Shown piece after piece: positions 44,603-54,652 of a DNA stretch of 64,000 bases. Source of the DNA: Iningainema tapete BLCC-T55 (GTDB taxonomy: Bacteria > Cyanobacteriota > Cyanobacteriia > Cyanobacteriales > Nostocaceae). A program made the translations under genes and the position numbers. The first letter of the stretch is position 1; each line of letters opens with the position of its first letter. The stretch lies in NCBI RefSeq assembly GCF_014698965.1, contig NZ_JACXAE010000078.1:1-64000 (forward strand), in the 5' to 3' direction. The notes under the pieces were generated by a model that worked only from the letters and a program-made list of their open reading frames with translations, made no database searches and had not been told where the DNA came from.

Positions 44603-44970
44603 GCATTTTGCCTAACTCAGATCAAAACTCCTGTCGGAAACCCGGTTTCTTAAGAACGACTCTGACTCAAAACCTTGATTTTTCGCTATTGAACCGGGTT
44701 TCTTAGGGCTTGTTGAGAATGGTGCAAGATATCAGCTAAGCCCATGTGGAGTTGAACATATTGCCCGCTCTTATATCATCTAATATTGCTTACAACAACC
44801 GTAGATAAGTACTCCAGCCGAATTAATTACACAAAATTTTCTCCTGACTCCTGACTCCTGCCTTCACGAGTAAATTTAATTTTGTCGAACTACTTATGTA
44901 AATAAATATTTTATTACTGGCGAAAGATTTAGTTTTCTTAAGCGCTTTCTAATATCGGGGAATATACCCC
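44603..44970. other. Intergenic region with dispersed repeats
   Basis: About 370 bp between tetR and crtO. It holds two copies of GAAACCCGGTTTCTTA/GAACCGGGTTTCTTA (about 44637-44652 and 44690-44706), a CTCCTGACTCCTGA heptanucleotide run (about 44841-44857) and presumably the crtO promoter. No gene seen. Confidence 0.6.
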
Positions 44971-44988
44971 TTGTGCGAAGTTACAATT

Positions 44989-46683
44989 ATGGAAGCGTAT
45001 GACGTTGTTATTATCGGCGCGGGTCACAATGGACTAGTTTGTGCCGGTTACCTACTTAAAGCCGGGTACAGCGTTCTATTATTAGAGGGACGTTCTGTTC
45101 CAGGTGGCGGTGCGACAACTGAGGAACTTATGCCTAAAGAAGCGCCAGGTTTTAAATTTAACCCCTGCGCTATCAACCACCTATTTATTTTCCTTGGATC
45201 TGTAATACAAGAATTAGAATTATACAAATATGGCTTAGAATACCTAGAGTGCGACCCAGTGGCATTTTGTCCTCATCCCGATGGTAAGTATTTCTTGGCG
45301 CATAAATCTGTGGAAAAGACTTGTGCGGAAATTGCTCGCTATAGCGATCGCGATGCCGAAAAATACGCAGAGTACATTGAGTTCTGGCAAAGATTTATCA
45401 AAGCAGTAAAACCATTTTTCAACGCTTCCCCAAAGTCAATTGCTGACATTGCGGGCAGCTACGGTTTGAAACATCTACAAGATTTATTTTCCATTCTCGG
45501 CGGTGCTAACACAACCCTAGATTTAATTCGCACATTGCTCAGCAGTCCAATAGATAATATCAACGAGTATTTTGATTCTGAGTTTGTGAAAGCACCCCTG
45601 GCGAGATTATCCGCCGAGCTGAGTTCGCCACCTTCCCAAAAAGCAATGTCCTTTGGGGCGATGATGATGGCGATGCGCCATAACCCTGGTATGGCACGCC
45701 CACGCGGTGGTACTGGCGCACTTAGTGAAGCTTTGGTGAAGATGGTGAAAAGTGAAGGAGGTGTCATACTTACTGACCAAAAAGTTGAGAAAGTGTTGGT
45801 GGATGATGGTAAAGCTGTTGGTGTACGAGTTGCAGGTGGCAAAGAATATCGTGCAAAAAAAGGTGTCATCTCAAGTCTTGACGCCAAGCGGTTGTTTTTG
45901 CAACTGATAGATGCCAGCGATGTGGATAGCGCCGATGCGAATTTGCGCGAAAGATTAGAACGTCGGATCATCAACAATAACGAAACCATTCTCAAGATAG
46001 ATTGTGCTTTATCCGAACCGCTGCGCTTTGAACATCACCAACATAAAGATGAGTATCTCATTGGTTCTATTTTGATAGCAGATTCCATGAACCATGTAGA
46101 ACAAGCTCATAGTGAGATTACTCTAGGCAAAATACCCGATCAAAACCCTTCAATGTATGTAGTAATGCCCACCGGACTCGATCCCACAATGGCACCCCCA
46201 GGTAAGCATACATTATGGATAGAGTTTTTTGCCCCTTATCAAATTGCGGGTGCAGAAGGTACGGGTTTGAAAGGTACGGGGTGGACGGATGAACTGAAAA
46301 ACAAAGTAGCAGACAGAGTGCTTAATAAACTGGCAGAATATTCTCCAAATCTCAAACACTCAATTATTGCCCGTCATGTGGAAAGCCCAGCCGAGTTGGC
46401 AGAGCGCTTGGGTACTTACAAGGGGAACTACTACCATATCGACATGACTTTAGAACAGATGTTGTGCTTCCGTCCCTTACCAGAATTGGCTAATTATAAA
46501 ACCCCAATTGAGAATTTATATCTCACAGGCGCGGGAACTCATCCAGGTGGTTCAATTTCTGGACTACCAGGTCGAAATTGTGCCAGAGTATTTTTACATG
46601 AAGAGGAACCATTAGCGCAGAAACTTAAAGAAGCAGGAGATTCGCTCAAATCTACTGTGGCGTCAGTTTTCGACGGTAAATAA
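44989..46683 (+). CDS. crtO: Beta-carotene ketolase, CrtO type
   Basis: 564 residues from ATG 44989 (TTG 44971 possible). FAD-binding DVVIIGAGHNGLVCAGYLL, PGGGATTEELMP, ARPRGGTGALSEALVK and the C-terminal LTGAGTHPGGSISGLPGRNCARVFL are characteristic of the phytoene-desaturase superfamily, and the overall sequence closely resembles cyanobacterial CrtO, which adds a 4-keto group to beta-carotene giving echinenone. Membrane-peripheral. It appears monocistronic. Identification rests on recall of CrtO sequences. Confidence 0.9.
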   Translation: MEAYDVVIIGAGHNGLVCAGYLLKAGYSVLLLEGRSVPGGGATTEELMPKEAPGFKFNPCAINHLFIFLGSVIQELELYKYGLEYLECDPVAFCPHPDGKYFLAHKSVEKTCAEIARYSDRDAEKYAEYIEFWQRFIKAVKPFFNASPKSIADIAGSYGLKHLQDLFSILGGANTTLDLIRTLLSSPIDNINEYFDSEFVKAPLARLSAELSSPPSQKAMSFGAMMMAMRHNPGMARPRGGTGALSEALVKMVKSEGGVILTDQKVEKVLVDDGKAVGVRVAGGKEYRAKKGVISSLDAKRLFLQLIDASDVDSADANLRERLERRIINNNETILKIDCALSEPLRFEHHQHKDEYLIGSILIADSMNHVEQAHSEITLGKIPDQNPSMYVVMPTGLDPTMAPPGKHTLWIEFFAPYQIAGAEGTGLKGTGWTDELKNKVADRVLNKLAEYSPNLKHSIIARHVESPAELAERLGTYKGNYYHIDMTLEQMLCFRPLPELANYKTPIENLYLTGAGTHPGGSISGLPGRNCARVFLHEEEPLAQKLKEAGDSLKSTVASVFDGK

Positions 46684-46693
46684 TAAACATATA

Positions 46694-46750
46694 TGAACAG
46701 GGATACACACAGATAAATTAATCTGTGTCCATCTGTGTTCATCTGTGGTT
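46694..46750. repeat. CACAGAT palindromic repeat, second copy
   Basis: GAACAGGGATACACACAGAT … ATCTGTGTTCATCTGTGGTT; related to the palindrome at 13191-13258, directly after crtO. Confidence 0.7.
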
Positions 46751-46860
46751 TCCTCATCCTTAAGTCTTCATTTTTCAGCAGTAAACATCATACCCATTAC
46801 CGATGACAAAGATAATCAAAAATTGATGTAATAAAAATGCTGTTGTCAATCCTATAAGCA

Positions 46861-47952
46861 ATGACGGAACGGGTTTTGATTCTTGGCGGAAGGGGGCGGA
46901 TAGGCAGTAGTGTTGCCCAGGATATTCTCACGCATACACAAGCGCAAGTTACCATCACCGGACGTACCCCACAAAATGAAACAGGCGATCCGCGCAAGTC
47001 ATTTTTGGTGTTGGACTTGGCGGATGTTGAGAAACTAAGGCAGGCGATCGCCGAGTCTAACTTGGTAGTTCACTGTGCTGGACCGTTTCACTATAGAGAT
47101 GCCAATGTTCTCAAAACCTGTATTGAACAAGGAGTTCACTATTTAGATGTCAGTGACCACCGTTCTTTTACAAGTAAAGCGTTAAAATATCATGATGCTG
47201 CCGTAGCTGCGGGTGTTACGGCGGTTGTAAACACGGGCATATTTCCTGGTATTTCTAACAGTATGGTACGTCAGGGAGTCGAAGAATTTGATGTACCAGA
47301 AAAAATTCATTTGAGTTATTTGGTATCTGGTTCTGGTGGTGCTGGTGTTACCGTCATGCGTACAACCTTTCTCGGCTTACAGCACAGGTTTGAAAGTTGG
47401 ATAGATGGGCAGTGGCAGCAAGTAAAGCCGTATACAGAGCGTGAAGCCGTTGATTTTCCCTCTCCCTACGGACGTAGTGGAGTTTACTGGTTTGACATGC
47501 CAGAGACTTTCACCCTACCCGACGCCTTTCCACAAGTAAAAACCGTCATCACCAAGTTTGGTTCAGTTCCAGATTTTTACAACCATATGACGTGGATTGC
47601 CGCGAACATTTTTCCTAAGTGGCTAATGCGGCAGCGAAATGCGATTGAATTTTTAGCACATGTTAGCCATTTTATGACAGATGTAACCAATCCATTTAGT
47701 GGTATTGGTGTAGCAGTTCGTTCTGAAGTTACTGGGCTTAAAGATGGTCAAACAGCAGTTTATTGTTCAACTTTAGTACATGATAATACAGCAGTAGCTT
47801 CTGGCTGTGGTACAGGTAGTATTGCCCAATTATTATTAGAGGGCAAACTTAATAAACCAGGAGTTTGGACTGTAGAACAAGCACTCCCAAGTGATTTATT
47901 TGAACTTGCGATGCAAAGCCGAGGTATAAAGATTAATCAAAATTGGTTATAA
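46861..47952 (+). CDS. Saccharopine-dehydrogenase-like oxidoreductase
   Basis: 363 residues. An N-terminal Rossmann fold with VLILGGRGRIGSSVAQDIL (5-23), LDLADVEKLRQAI, LVVHCAGPF and VHYLDVSDHRSF is typical of the saccharopine dehydrogenase NADP-binding family; the C-terminal domain is less conserved. Members in cyanobacteria have unknown substrates and are not the lysine-pathway enzyme. ATG 46861. Followed by a long palindrome. Confidence 0.8.
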   Translation: MTERVLILGGRGRIGSSVAQDILTHTQAQVTITGRTPQNETGDPRKSFLVLDLADVEKLRQAIAESNLVVHCAGPFHYRDANVLKTCIEQGVHYLDVSDHRSFTSKALKYHDAAVAAGVTAVVNTGIFPGISNSMVRQGVEEFDVPEKIHLSYLVSGSGGAGVTVMRTTFLGLQHRFESWIDGQWQQVKPYTEREAVDFPSPYGRSGVYWFDMPETFTLPDAFPQVKTVITKFGSVPDFYNHMTWIAANIFPKWLMRQRNAIEFLAHVSHFMTDVTNPFSGIGVAVRSEVTGLKDGQTAVYCSTLVHDNTAVASGCGTGSIAQLLLEGKLNKPGVWTVEQALPSDLFELAMQSRGIKINQNWL

Positions 47953-47976
47953 GTAACAAAGCATAAAGAGAAGTTT

Positions 47977-48032
47977 GTAGTAAGCGCTTAAGCGCTTAAA
48001 ACTTTTGTCTTGAGCGCTTAAGCACTCACTAC
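47977..48032. repeat. GTAGTAAGCGCTTAAGCGCTT palindrome
   Basis: Left arm 47977-47999 and right arm 48010-48032 pair over about 22 bp with three mismatches. Related to the repeat at 20948-20981 (shared GTAGTAAGCGCTT). Confidence 0.75.
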
Positions 48033-48208
48033 GAACGTAATCGTGTATTTTATGTTTAACTTCACCTACTTGGTTGGCAATATGTCTGTGCATCCTGTGA
48101 TAAAATTCAGAGTTGGACTTAAGTATTTATTTAGTAAATGGTCATAAAAATTACTTAAATAAATACGTCTAAAGAGGTTTGACAACAGAACAGAAGGAGA
48201 GGGTTTCC

Positions 48209-48574
48209 ATGCAACTAATTTTATCCAGTTTAAAGCAAGTATTTTGCCAAACCATTTTCATTGTGTGTTTGATGGTTTTCATGAGCCTGTCAACTGTATT
48301 TTCTTTTCAACAACCTAGTTTTGCAGTGACATCAGCCACTAATCAACTGACACCTCAAGAAAAAATTGATCGTGCTTACGAATACAATCAAGCCGCTGGT
48401 TTTAGAGAAGAACAACGACAAAAGGCTTATGAACAAGCAATAAAAGATTCTGAAACTCCGCAAACTCTAGAAAAGGCTTATGAAAGGAATGTGAAGGCTT
48501 CTAAGCTTGAAAATCAAGAGCCAAATATTATTGAGAAGGCTCAAGAATTGATTGAAGATGTGACAGGCAAGTAA
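48209..48574 (+). CDS. Small secreted helical protein, unknown
   Basis: 121 residues from ATG 48209 (AGGAG upstream). Signal peptide or membrane helix (about 8-35, …FAVTS), then a hydrophilic alpha-helical body with the repeated motif KAYEQA/RAYEYNQA/KAYERN. I do not recognise the family. The TTG upstream extension lacks a ribosome site. Monocistronic. Confidence 0.65.
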   Translation: MQLILSSLKQVFCQTIFIVCLMVFMSLSTVFSFQQPSFAVTSATNQLTPQEKIDRAYEYNQAAGFREEQRQKAYEQAIKDSETPQTLEKAYERNVKASKLENQEPNIIEKAQELIEDVTGK

Positions 48575-48648
48575 GAGTGGGGGAGAGAGGGAGATGAGGG
48601 AGATGAGGGAGAAAATCAACTTTAATTCTCCCCAACTCCCCTACTCCC

Positions 48649-49947
48649 CTACTCAAATTCATCAACTGTAGCTGGAGGAGTAGCATCTTTATGTTTAGCT
48701 ATCCTGCGTTCATACCAGTTCATTAATGGAGTTGAACTAATTCCATGTACAATTACAGAAGCTACAATAGTAGTGTAAGTTATCCAGCCAATTTGCTCAC
48801 CCAGTTGACCTTTTAAGCCATTACCATAAGCGTAGGCAAGATAATAGATAGAGCCAACACCACGAATACCAAACCAGCCAAATAACAAACGGGTGGGCAT
48901 TCGCATAATCTGACGACTTGAGTCGGGAGAACGTTTACCAATTGTACTAATCCATGCTCCTACAGGACGGATAATCAAGAACAGTGAGAATATAACTAGT
49001 AAAGATTGGGTAGCATATTGAAACATCGGTTGAAATAATAAAATTGAACCTAACAATAAAATTGTCCCGATTTCCATCAGCTTTTCCATTCGCTCTAGAA
49101 ATTCCAGTTGTTCTAGTGGCTTTTCGGGATTTGAGTAACTTCGCTGAGCAACTAACCCAGCAACAAATACTGCTAAAAATCCATAGCCATTGACAATTTC
49201 TGTGAGAGAATAAGTTAGTAAAATTATGCCGATCGCCACAAAATCTTCCATTGCTTCATCAGAATGACGACGTTTTTGAACTTTTTTATCAATCCAAACA
49301 ATAGCTTTTGCAACAATAATTCCCATCCCGATGGCAGCAACAATTTCCCAAATTAAACTAACAGTAACCCATTGTTTAAACCAATTGTCCCAATTATTAT
49401 CTTTTAAAGCATTAATACCAAAATAAACGAAGGGAAAGGCTAAAGCATCATTTAACCCGCCTTCTGATGTTAAACCAAAGCGCAACTCATCTTGATCGTT
49501 TGTATCAGTTAGTTGAACTTCTGAAGCAAGTACTGGATCTGTAGGCGCAAGAATTGCTCCTAATAAAATAGCCGCTCCCCAATCCATACCTAAAAATAAT
49601 TTGCCCACAATTGCAATACCAAAAATTGAAATTGGCATTAAAAATCCAATTAGCCGCGCTGTGATATCCCAAGCCCAAAATTTGAGTGGACGTACAATTT
49701 TCAAACCGCAACTAAAGACAGAAACAATCACTACAAATTCTGTGATTCGTTCTAGTAAATCGGCATTAAACACACCTTCTTTACGAAATTGAATTAATTC
49801 AAAACCGTAAGGACCTAATAAAATGCCTACCAATAGGTAGATCAGGGCAAAAGAAAAAGGCAAACGGGCAATCCAACCGGAGCCTAAAGTAACAGCTAGT
49901 AAGAGTAAACCAATGACTAATAGTTTAATAATATAAATATCTACCAT
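48649..49947 (-). CDS. CPA1/NhaP-type Na+/H+ antiporter
   Basis: 432 residues, about 12 membrane segments. Core motifs LGAILAPTDPVLASEV (unwound TM4 Thr-Asp) and TSEGGLNDALAFPFVY (TM5 Asn-Asp) identify a cation:proton antiporter; GWFGIRGVGSIYYLAYA is conserved late. It would export Na+ or K+ in exchange for H+ across the plasma or thylakoid membrane. ATG 49947. The C-terminal tail is short (…ATPPATVDEFE). Monocistronic. Confidence 0.92.
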   Translation of the reverse strand: MVDIYIIKLLVIGLLLLAVTLGSGWIARLPFSFALIYLLVGILLGPYGFELIQFRKEGVFNADLLERITEFVVIVSVFSCGLKIVRPLKFWAWDITARLIGFLMPISIFGIAIVGKLFLGMDWGAAILLGAILAPTDPVLASEVQLTDTNDQDELRFGLTSEGGLNDALAFPFVYFGINALKDNNWDNWFKQWVTVSLIWEIVAAIGMGIIVAKAIVWIDKKVQKRRHSDEAMEDFVAIGIILLTYSLTEIVNGYGFLAVFVAGLVAQRSYSNPEKPLEQLEFLERMEKLMEIGTILLLGSILLFQPMFQYATQSLLVIFSLFLIIRPVGAWISTIGKRSPDSSRQIMRMPTRLLFGWFGIRGVGSIYYLAYAYGNGLKGQLGEQIGWITYTTIVASVIVHGISSTPLMNWYERRIAKHKDATPPATVDEFE

Positions 49948-50060
49948 AGCAATGCATATAAAAAATTAAAGTGTCACTAAGAGTTTACTTACAATCTATA
50001 GAGCGCTAAATCACCTTGCGATAGATTTGATAATATATTTTAAATTACCTGTAATTAATC

Positions 50061-51197
50061 ATGCGCATAGTCGCCTATACCGATTCGGCTGGGATTGGAG
50101 GCGCAGAAATTAGCCTCGGACACTTAGTAACTCAGGTTACAGATGAAATTGAGATTACTGTAGTCGGTACTTGCGAAAAAGTAGTGGATGCGATCGCTTT
50201 TGGCAGTACCCACAGTGTAATCGCACACCAAAAACCAAAAGTATCACGGGTGGTATTACCAGCAAAAGGAATCCAATCTTTAACAGCGCACCTTCAAGTT
50301 ATGCATCAACTACGACCCGACGTGGTACATATTAATATATGTACGCCTTGGGAATGTGCAACAGGTTTGTTTGCAGCACTGACTTTACCAAATGCGCGTG
50401 TGGTACGAGTTGATCAACTACCACTACGTACTACTGATGCTGTTAAGTTATGGCGTACTAGGGCGTTGTCTCTACGAGTTGATGCTCATGTTGCAGTTGG
50501 AGAAGCAAGTGCTAGGCGCATGGAGGATTTTTACGCTTTGGGACGGGGTACAGTAATTTCTATACCTAATTGTGTACCTGAACCCCCCAACCCCCCGAAT
50601 ATCGGGGGGCAAGGAGAACCCCCCCAAGGGGGAATCACTATTGGTAGCGTCGGTAGACTGGATGCAATGAAGGGTCATGATATCTTAATTCGAGCGATCG
50701 CACAATTAGAAGGAGTGCGAGTAGTGATTCTGGGCGAGGGTGAGCAGCGAGTTGCGTTGGAGAAACTAGCAACTGAGTTAGGGGTGAAAGAGCGAGTTTT
50801 CTTACCTGGGTGGGTAGACAATCCCCGCGTCCATCTGCCAGAATTTGATATCTTTGCCATGCCATCTCGCTCAGAAGGTTTTCCGTTAGCGGTAGTTGAA
50901 GCGATGTTAGCGAGTCTTCCTGTAGTTGCTACCAGTGTGGGTAGCATTCCCGAAGCTGTCAAAGATGATGAAACTGGGTTTCTTGTGGATAAAGATGATG
51001 TTGAAGCATTCACAGTCGCACTACGTCGTCTAAGAGATGATAAAGCACTGCGCGATCGCTTTGGTAAGTGTGGTAGGGAAATCGCACAGCGAAACTTTAC
51101 TGTTGAACAAATGGTGAAGCGTTACGAGAATTTGTGGCGAGAGTTGGTAGCTAAGCCCCAAGTACCCCGGCTACGGGTTTCGCAACCTAAGGAGTAG
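50061..51197 (+). CDS. Glycosyltransferase family 4 with repeat-derived insertion
   Basis: 378 residues, GT-B fold: TDSAGIGGAEISLGHL at the start, KGHDILIRAIAQL, RVFLPGWVDN and MPSRSEGFPLAVVEAMLASLPVVAT (nucleotide-sugar binding, E-x7-E). A Pro/Gly-rich linker between the two Rossmann domains (EPPNPPNIGGQGEPPQGG, about 174-191) is encoded by a palindromic C/G-rich repeat (50583-50634) inserted in frame, the same family as 56957-57028. The acceptor is unknown; cell-surface polysaccharide is likely. Monocistronic. Confidence 0.88.
   Translation: MRIVAYTDSAGIGGAEISLGHLVTQVTDEIEITVVGTCEKVVDAIAFGSTHSVIAHQKPKVSRVVLPAKGIQSLTAHLQVMHQLRPDVVHINICTPWECATGLFAALTLPNARVVRVDQLPLRTTDAVKLWRTRALSLRVDAHVAVGEASARRMEDFYALGRGTVISIPNCVPEPPNPPNIGGQGEPPQGGITIGSVGRLDAMKGHDILIRAIAQLEGVRVVILGEGEQRVALEKLATELGVKERVFLPGWVDNPRVHLPEFDIFAMPSRSEGFPLAVVEAMLASLPVVATSVGSIPEAVKDDETGFLVDKDDVEAFTVALRRLRDDKALRDRFGKCGREIAQRNFTVEQMVKRYENLWRELVAKPQVPRLRVSQPKE
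50583..50634. repeat. C/G-rich palindromic repeat inside a coding region
   Basis: ACCCCCCAACCCCCCGAATATCGGGGGGCAAGGAGAACCCCCCCAAGGGGG-type sequence, inserted in frame into the glycosyltransferase gene. A relative lies at 56957-57028. Confidence 0.85.
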
Positions 51198-51249
51198 AGT
51201 AGGGGCGTTGATGGAATCTGGGTACTGGGCAAGAAACTTCTTCCCTAAT

Positions 51250-51290
51250 CGCCAATCGCCAATCCCCAATCCCCAATCCCTTCCACAAAA
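51250..51290. repeat. CCAATCC heptanucleotide tandem repeats
   Basis: AATCGCC-AATCGCC-AATCCCC-AATCCCC-AATCCC between the glycosyltransferase and the isomerase genes; a second heptanucleotide repeat type besides AGGACTA at 37450. Confidence 0.8.
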
Positions 51291-51339
51291 GGTCTGAGAC
51301 TGAGAAAATGGTAATCAATACAACTGGAGAGCCTTTATT

Positions 51340-52389
51340 GTGAACACCCCTACAAACCCTTCGGCTACCACTCAGTCTCGTAAAGCGGATCACATCCGTA
51401 TCTGTTTGGAAGAAGATGTTCAATTTCACCAAACTACCAATGGATTGGAACGCTATCGCTTTACTCATTGTTGTTTACCTGAGCTTAACCGCGATGATAT
51501 TGACATTAGCGCAAATTTCTTGGGAAAACATCTGAGCGCACCGCTGCTAATTTCTTCCATGACTGGGGGAACGGAGCAGGCAGGAATTCTTAACCATCGT
51601 TTGGCGAAAGTGGCTCAACACTATAAAATCGCAATGGGTGTGGGTTCTCAGCGGGTGGCGGTGGAAAAACCCCAAATCGCTAGTACCTTTGCTGTGCGCC
51701 AGTACGCTCCTGATGTGCTTTTGTTTGCTAACTTGGGCGCTGTTCAACTTAACTATAACTATAGTGTAGAAGAATGCCAGAATATAATTGATATTCTCGA
51801 AGCTGATGCCTTGATTTTGCACCTCAATCCGCTGCAAGAGTCGATTCAACCACGCGGTGATGTAAATTTTTATAAATTGCTTGACAAAATAGCTGATTTA
51901 TGCCATAAATTACCAGTGCCGGTGATTGCCAAAGAAGTGGGCAATGGTATTTCAGCGGCTATGGCTGAGAAACTAATTGCTGCTGGGGTGAGGGCAATTG
52001 ATGTGGCAGGTGCTGGTGGTACTTCTTGGGCAAAGGTGGAAAGCGAACGGGCAGAAAATGCCATGCAGCGCCGTCTAGGCAGGACTTTTGCCGATTGGGG
52101 TTTGCCAACAGCCGAATGTATTGCGAGTATTCGTGCTGAGTATCCTGATGTTCCTTTAATTGCATCGGGAGGATTGCGTCATGGGCTGGATGCAGCAAAG
52201 GCGATCGCATTAGGTGCAGATTTAGCAGGTTTGGCAATGCCTTTTTTACAAGCGGCGGCAGAATCTGTTACCGCAGTCTACGAACTAGTAGAAATTTTAA
52301 TTGCCGAAATTACCACAGTGCTATTTTGCACTGGTAACGCTACACTAAAACAACTAAAGCATTCTGGAGCATTACAGCGCATACAATAG
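51340..52389 (+). CDS. fni: Isopentenyl-diphosphate delta-isomerase, type 2
   Basis: 349 residues, FMN-dependent TIM barrel. [60 protein letters not shown] and [14 protein letters not shown] are all type 2 signatures. It interconverts isopentenyl and dimethylallyl diphosphate, feeding carotenoid and chlorophyll chains. GTG 51340 with GGAG upstream. Cyanobacteria usually use this type 2 enzyme in place of type 1. Confidence 0.95.
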   Translation: MNTPTNPSATTQSRKADHIRICLEEDVQFHQTTNGLERYRFTHCCLPELNRDDIDISANFLGKHLSAPLLISSMTGGTEQAGILNHRLAKVAQHYKIAMGVGSQRVAVEKPQIASTFAVRQYAPDVLLFANLGAVQLNYNYSVEECQNIIDILEADALILHLNPLQESIQPRGDVNFYKLLDKIADLCHKLPVPVIAKEVGNGISAAMAEKLIAAGVRAIDVAGAGGTSWAKVESERAENAMQRRLGRTFADWGLPTAECIASIRAEYPDVPLIASGGLRHGLDAAKAIALGADLAGLAMPFLQAAAESVTAVYELVEILIAEITTVLFCTGNATLKQLKHSGALQRIQ

Positions 52390-52419
52390 GTAATATACCA
52401 AAAAATACGGTTGACAAAT

Positions 52420-52448
52420 GTAGAGACGTTCCGGCGGAACGTCTCTAC
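52420..52448. repeat. TAGAGACG palindromic repeat, copy 5
   Basis: GTAGAGACGTTCC-GGC-GGAACGTCTCTAC, 13-bp perfect arms with a 3-bp loop, between fni and sppA. Confidence 0.88.
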
Positions 52449-52480
52449 GATGAAAAATAAAAAATGACAAAATAAACATT

Positions 52481-54316
52481 ATGCGTGATTTTATCAAACA
52501 AAGTATAGCGAGTTTAATCGGCAGCTTACTAGGACTAATTCTTTTTAGTGCGATCGGCACTACTGGACTGTTCTTGCTACTATTTGCTGCAGCTTCAAGA
52601 GATACAACTCCAACCGTAAAAGATAAGTCAGTGCTGGTTTTTGACTTATCCATGAACATTACTGATGGTAAGCCAACTTCTAGCGACTTATTTCGCAAAG
52701 CACTATCGAGTGAAGAAGAAGACAAAATGTCACTTCGTACCGTGGTGGAGACTATAGAAAAAGCACGGCGGGACAAGCGAATAGTCGGTATTTACTTAGA
52801 TGGCAGTAACTCATCAGGAGCTAATAATTTAGCGGGCTTTGCGACGCTCAAAGAAGTGCGCCAAGCGTTGGAGAAGTTTCGCTCATCTGGGAAAAAGATT
52901 GTTGCTTATGGGATGGAGTGGGGTGAACGGGATTATTATCTGAGTTCGGTAGCAGATACCGTTGTGGTAAATCCTGTAGGGGAAATGGAAATTAATGGAT
53001 TAGGCACACAACCAATGTTCCTCAAAGGAGCATTTGATAAGTACGGTATAGGTGTTCAAGTTGTACGGGTGGGTAAATTCAAGGGAGCGGTGGAACCCTA
53101 TGTACTTGATAAACTAAGTCCAGAAAACCGCGCCCAAACTCAGAAATTATTTAATGATGTTTGGACACAGTGGCGTCAAGATGTAGGATATAGTCGCAAA
53201 ATTAATCCGCAAAAATTGCAAGCGATCGCCGATAATCAAGCTAGATTACTCGCACCACAAGCTAAAGCCAGCGGCTTAGTAGATAAAGTTGGGTATTTTG
53301 ACGAAGTAGTTGCTGACTTGAAAAAGTTAACAGATACAAAACCAGACAAGAGAACTTTCTCTCAAATCAGTCTTGCCAACTATGCAGAAGTTCCTGGTAA
53401 ATCCTTTGGGATGGAGCGAGAGTCAAAAAATCACATTGCGGTTGTCTATGCCGAAGGTGCAATTGTCGATGGGCAAGGGGAAGATGGCGAAATAGGAGGC
53501 GATCGTTTTGCTAGAATTATTCGGCGTATCCGGCAAGATAAAGATGTCAAAGCGGTTGTACTCCGAATCAACAGCCCCGGTGGTAGCGCCACAGCAGCGG
53601 AAGTGATGCAGCGAGAAGTGCGCTTAACTCGTCAAGTAAAACCAGTTGTTGTCTCAATGGGTGACTACGCCGCCTCTGGGGGTTACTGGATTGCTAGCGA
53701 CTCCAACCGAATTTTTGCTGAGCCAAATACAATTACCGGTTCCATTGGTGTATTTGGGTTGCTATTTAATGCTCAGAAACTGGCAAATGACAACGGCATC
53801 ACTTGGGATGTAGTCAAAACAGGACGTTATGCTGATACTCAAACAGTTTCTCGTCCTAAATCTCCCCAAGAGTTGGCAATTTACCAAAACTCTGTCAATA
53901 AGATATACAATATGTTTTTGGATAAGGTAGCACAAGGTCGCAAACTCCCACAACAAAGAGTTGCAGAAATTGCCCAAGGAAGAGTTTGGTCTGGTACAGC
54001 AGCAAAGCAGATTGGTTTAGTGGACGAAATTGGCGGTTTAAATGCGGCAATTGAATATGCTGCTAAACAGGCGAATTTAGGAGACAATTGGCAACTACAG
54101 GAGTATCCTAGATCTGGCACTTTTACAGAACGTCTATTTGGGCGGGCAGCACGGGAGGCTTTTACTATTTTAGGCTTTGAACCGACACAACCAAAACCAG
54201 CCGATCCTTTAACAGCAGAATTGCAAAAACTGCAACAAGAAATAGCCATCTTACGTCAAATGAACGACCCACTAGGTGTGTACGCTCGCTTACCCTTTAA
54301 TATAAAGATTGAGTGA
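52481..54316 (+). CDS. sppA: Signal peptide peptidase SppA (protease IV), long type
   Basis: 611 residues with an N-terminal membrane segment (about 10-38) and two S49 domains. Catalytic Lys201 lies in GKFKGAVEPYV of the first domain and Ser399 in GDYAASGGYWIA of the second. It digests leftover signal peptides in the plasma or thylakoid membrane; in cyanobacteria SppA is also linked to high-light acclimation of phycobilisomes. ATG 52481. Confidence 0.93.
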   Translation: MRDFIKQSIASLIGSLLGLILFSAIGTTGLFLLLFAAASRDTTPTVKDKSVLVFDLSMNITDGKPTSSDLFRKALSSEEEDKMSLRTVVETIEKARRDKRIVGIYLDGSNSSGANNLAGFATLKEVRQALEKFRSSGKKIVAYGMEWGERDYYLSSVADTVVVNPVGEMEINGLGTQPMFLKGAFDKYGIGVQVVRVGKFKGAVEPYVLDKLSPENRAQTQKLFNDVWTQWRQDVGYSRKINPQKLQAIADNQARLLAPQAKASGLVDKVGYFDEVVADLKKLTDTKPDKRTFSQISLANYAEVPGKSFGMERESKNHIAVVYAEGAIVDGQGEDGEIGGDRFARIIRRIRQDKDVKAVVLRINSPGGSATAAEVMQREVRLTRQVKPVVVSMGDYAASGGYWIASDSNRIFAEPNTITGSIGVFGLLFNAQKLANDNGITWDVVKTGRYADTQTVSRPKSPQELAIYQNSVNKIYNMFLDKVAQGRKLPQQRVAEIAQGRVWSGTAAKQIGLVDEIGGLNAAIEYAAKQANLGDNWQLQEYPRSGTFTERLFGRAAREAFTILGFEPTQPKPADPLTAELQKLQQEIAILRQMNDPLGVYARLPFNIKIE

Positions 54317-54409
54317 AAATACACCAAAAAACTACTGACAACAAAACAATCTGCGTGTAAAGTAGTTTGAGTAACCTTAATCATCCTGAAGATAGAACCG
54401 CAACTACCT

Positions 54410-54652
54410 ATGGATAGAAAAACCAAACGTCTTTTACTGCTTGTTGTTTCTTGTAGTGTCACTGGTGTAATTTTAGGAGGTACTACCAGTTGGGCTGAAA
54501 GTAATATGTGCCTGCAAGCCACCACAGTTACAAATGAATGTTTAACTCAAAGCCCTGTAGAGAAAACTATACAGGGAATGAGTACTGGTTTAGTAGCAGG
54601 TGCAGGTGCAGCTTTCGGTGCAGTTTGGCAGATGCGGCGGCACGAAGACTAA
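54410..54652 (+). CDS. Small membrane/secreted protein, unknown
   Basis: 80 residues. N-terminal hydrophobic segment (LLLLVVSCSVTGVILGG) and a second small-residue-rich one (GLVAGAGAAFGAVW). Two Cys (MCLQ, NECL) could form a disulfide. Family not recognised. The 3' end overlaps the convergent gene at 54649 by 4 bp. Confidence 0.6.
   Translation: MDRKTKRLLLLVVSCSVTGVILGGTTSWAESNMCLQATTVTNECLTQSPVEKTIQGMSTGLVAGAGAAFGAVWQMRRHED

Noticed and set aside
45459-45995. 178-codon minus-strand frame within crtO
   Set aside because: It is antisense to a well-conserved gene with no family similarity and no ribosome site.
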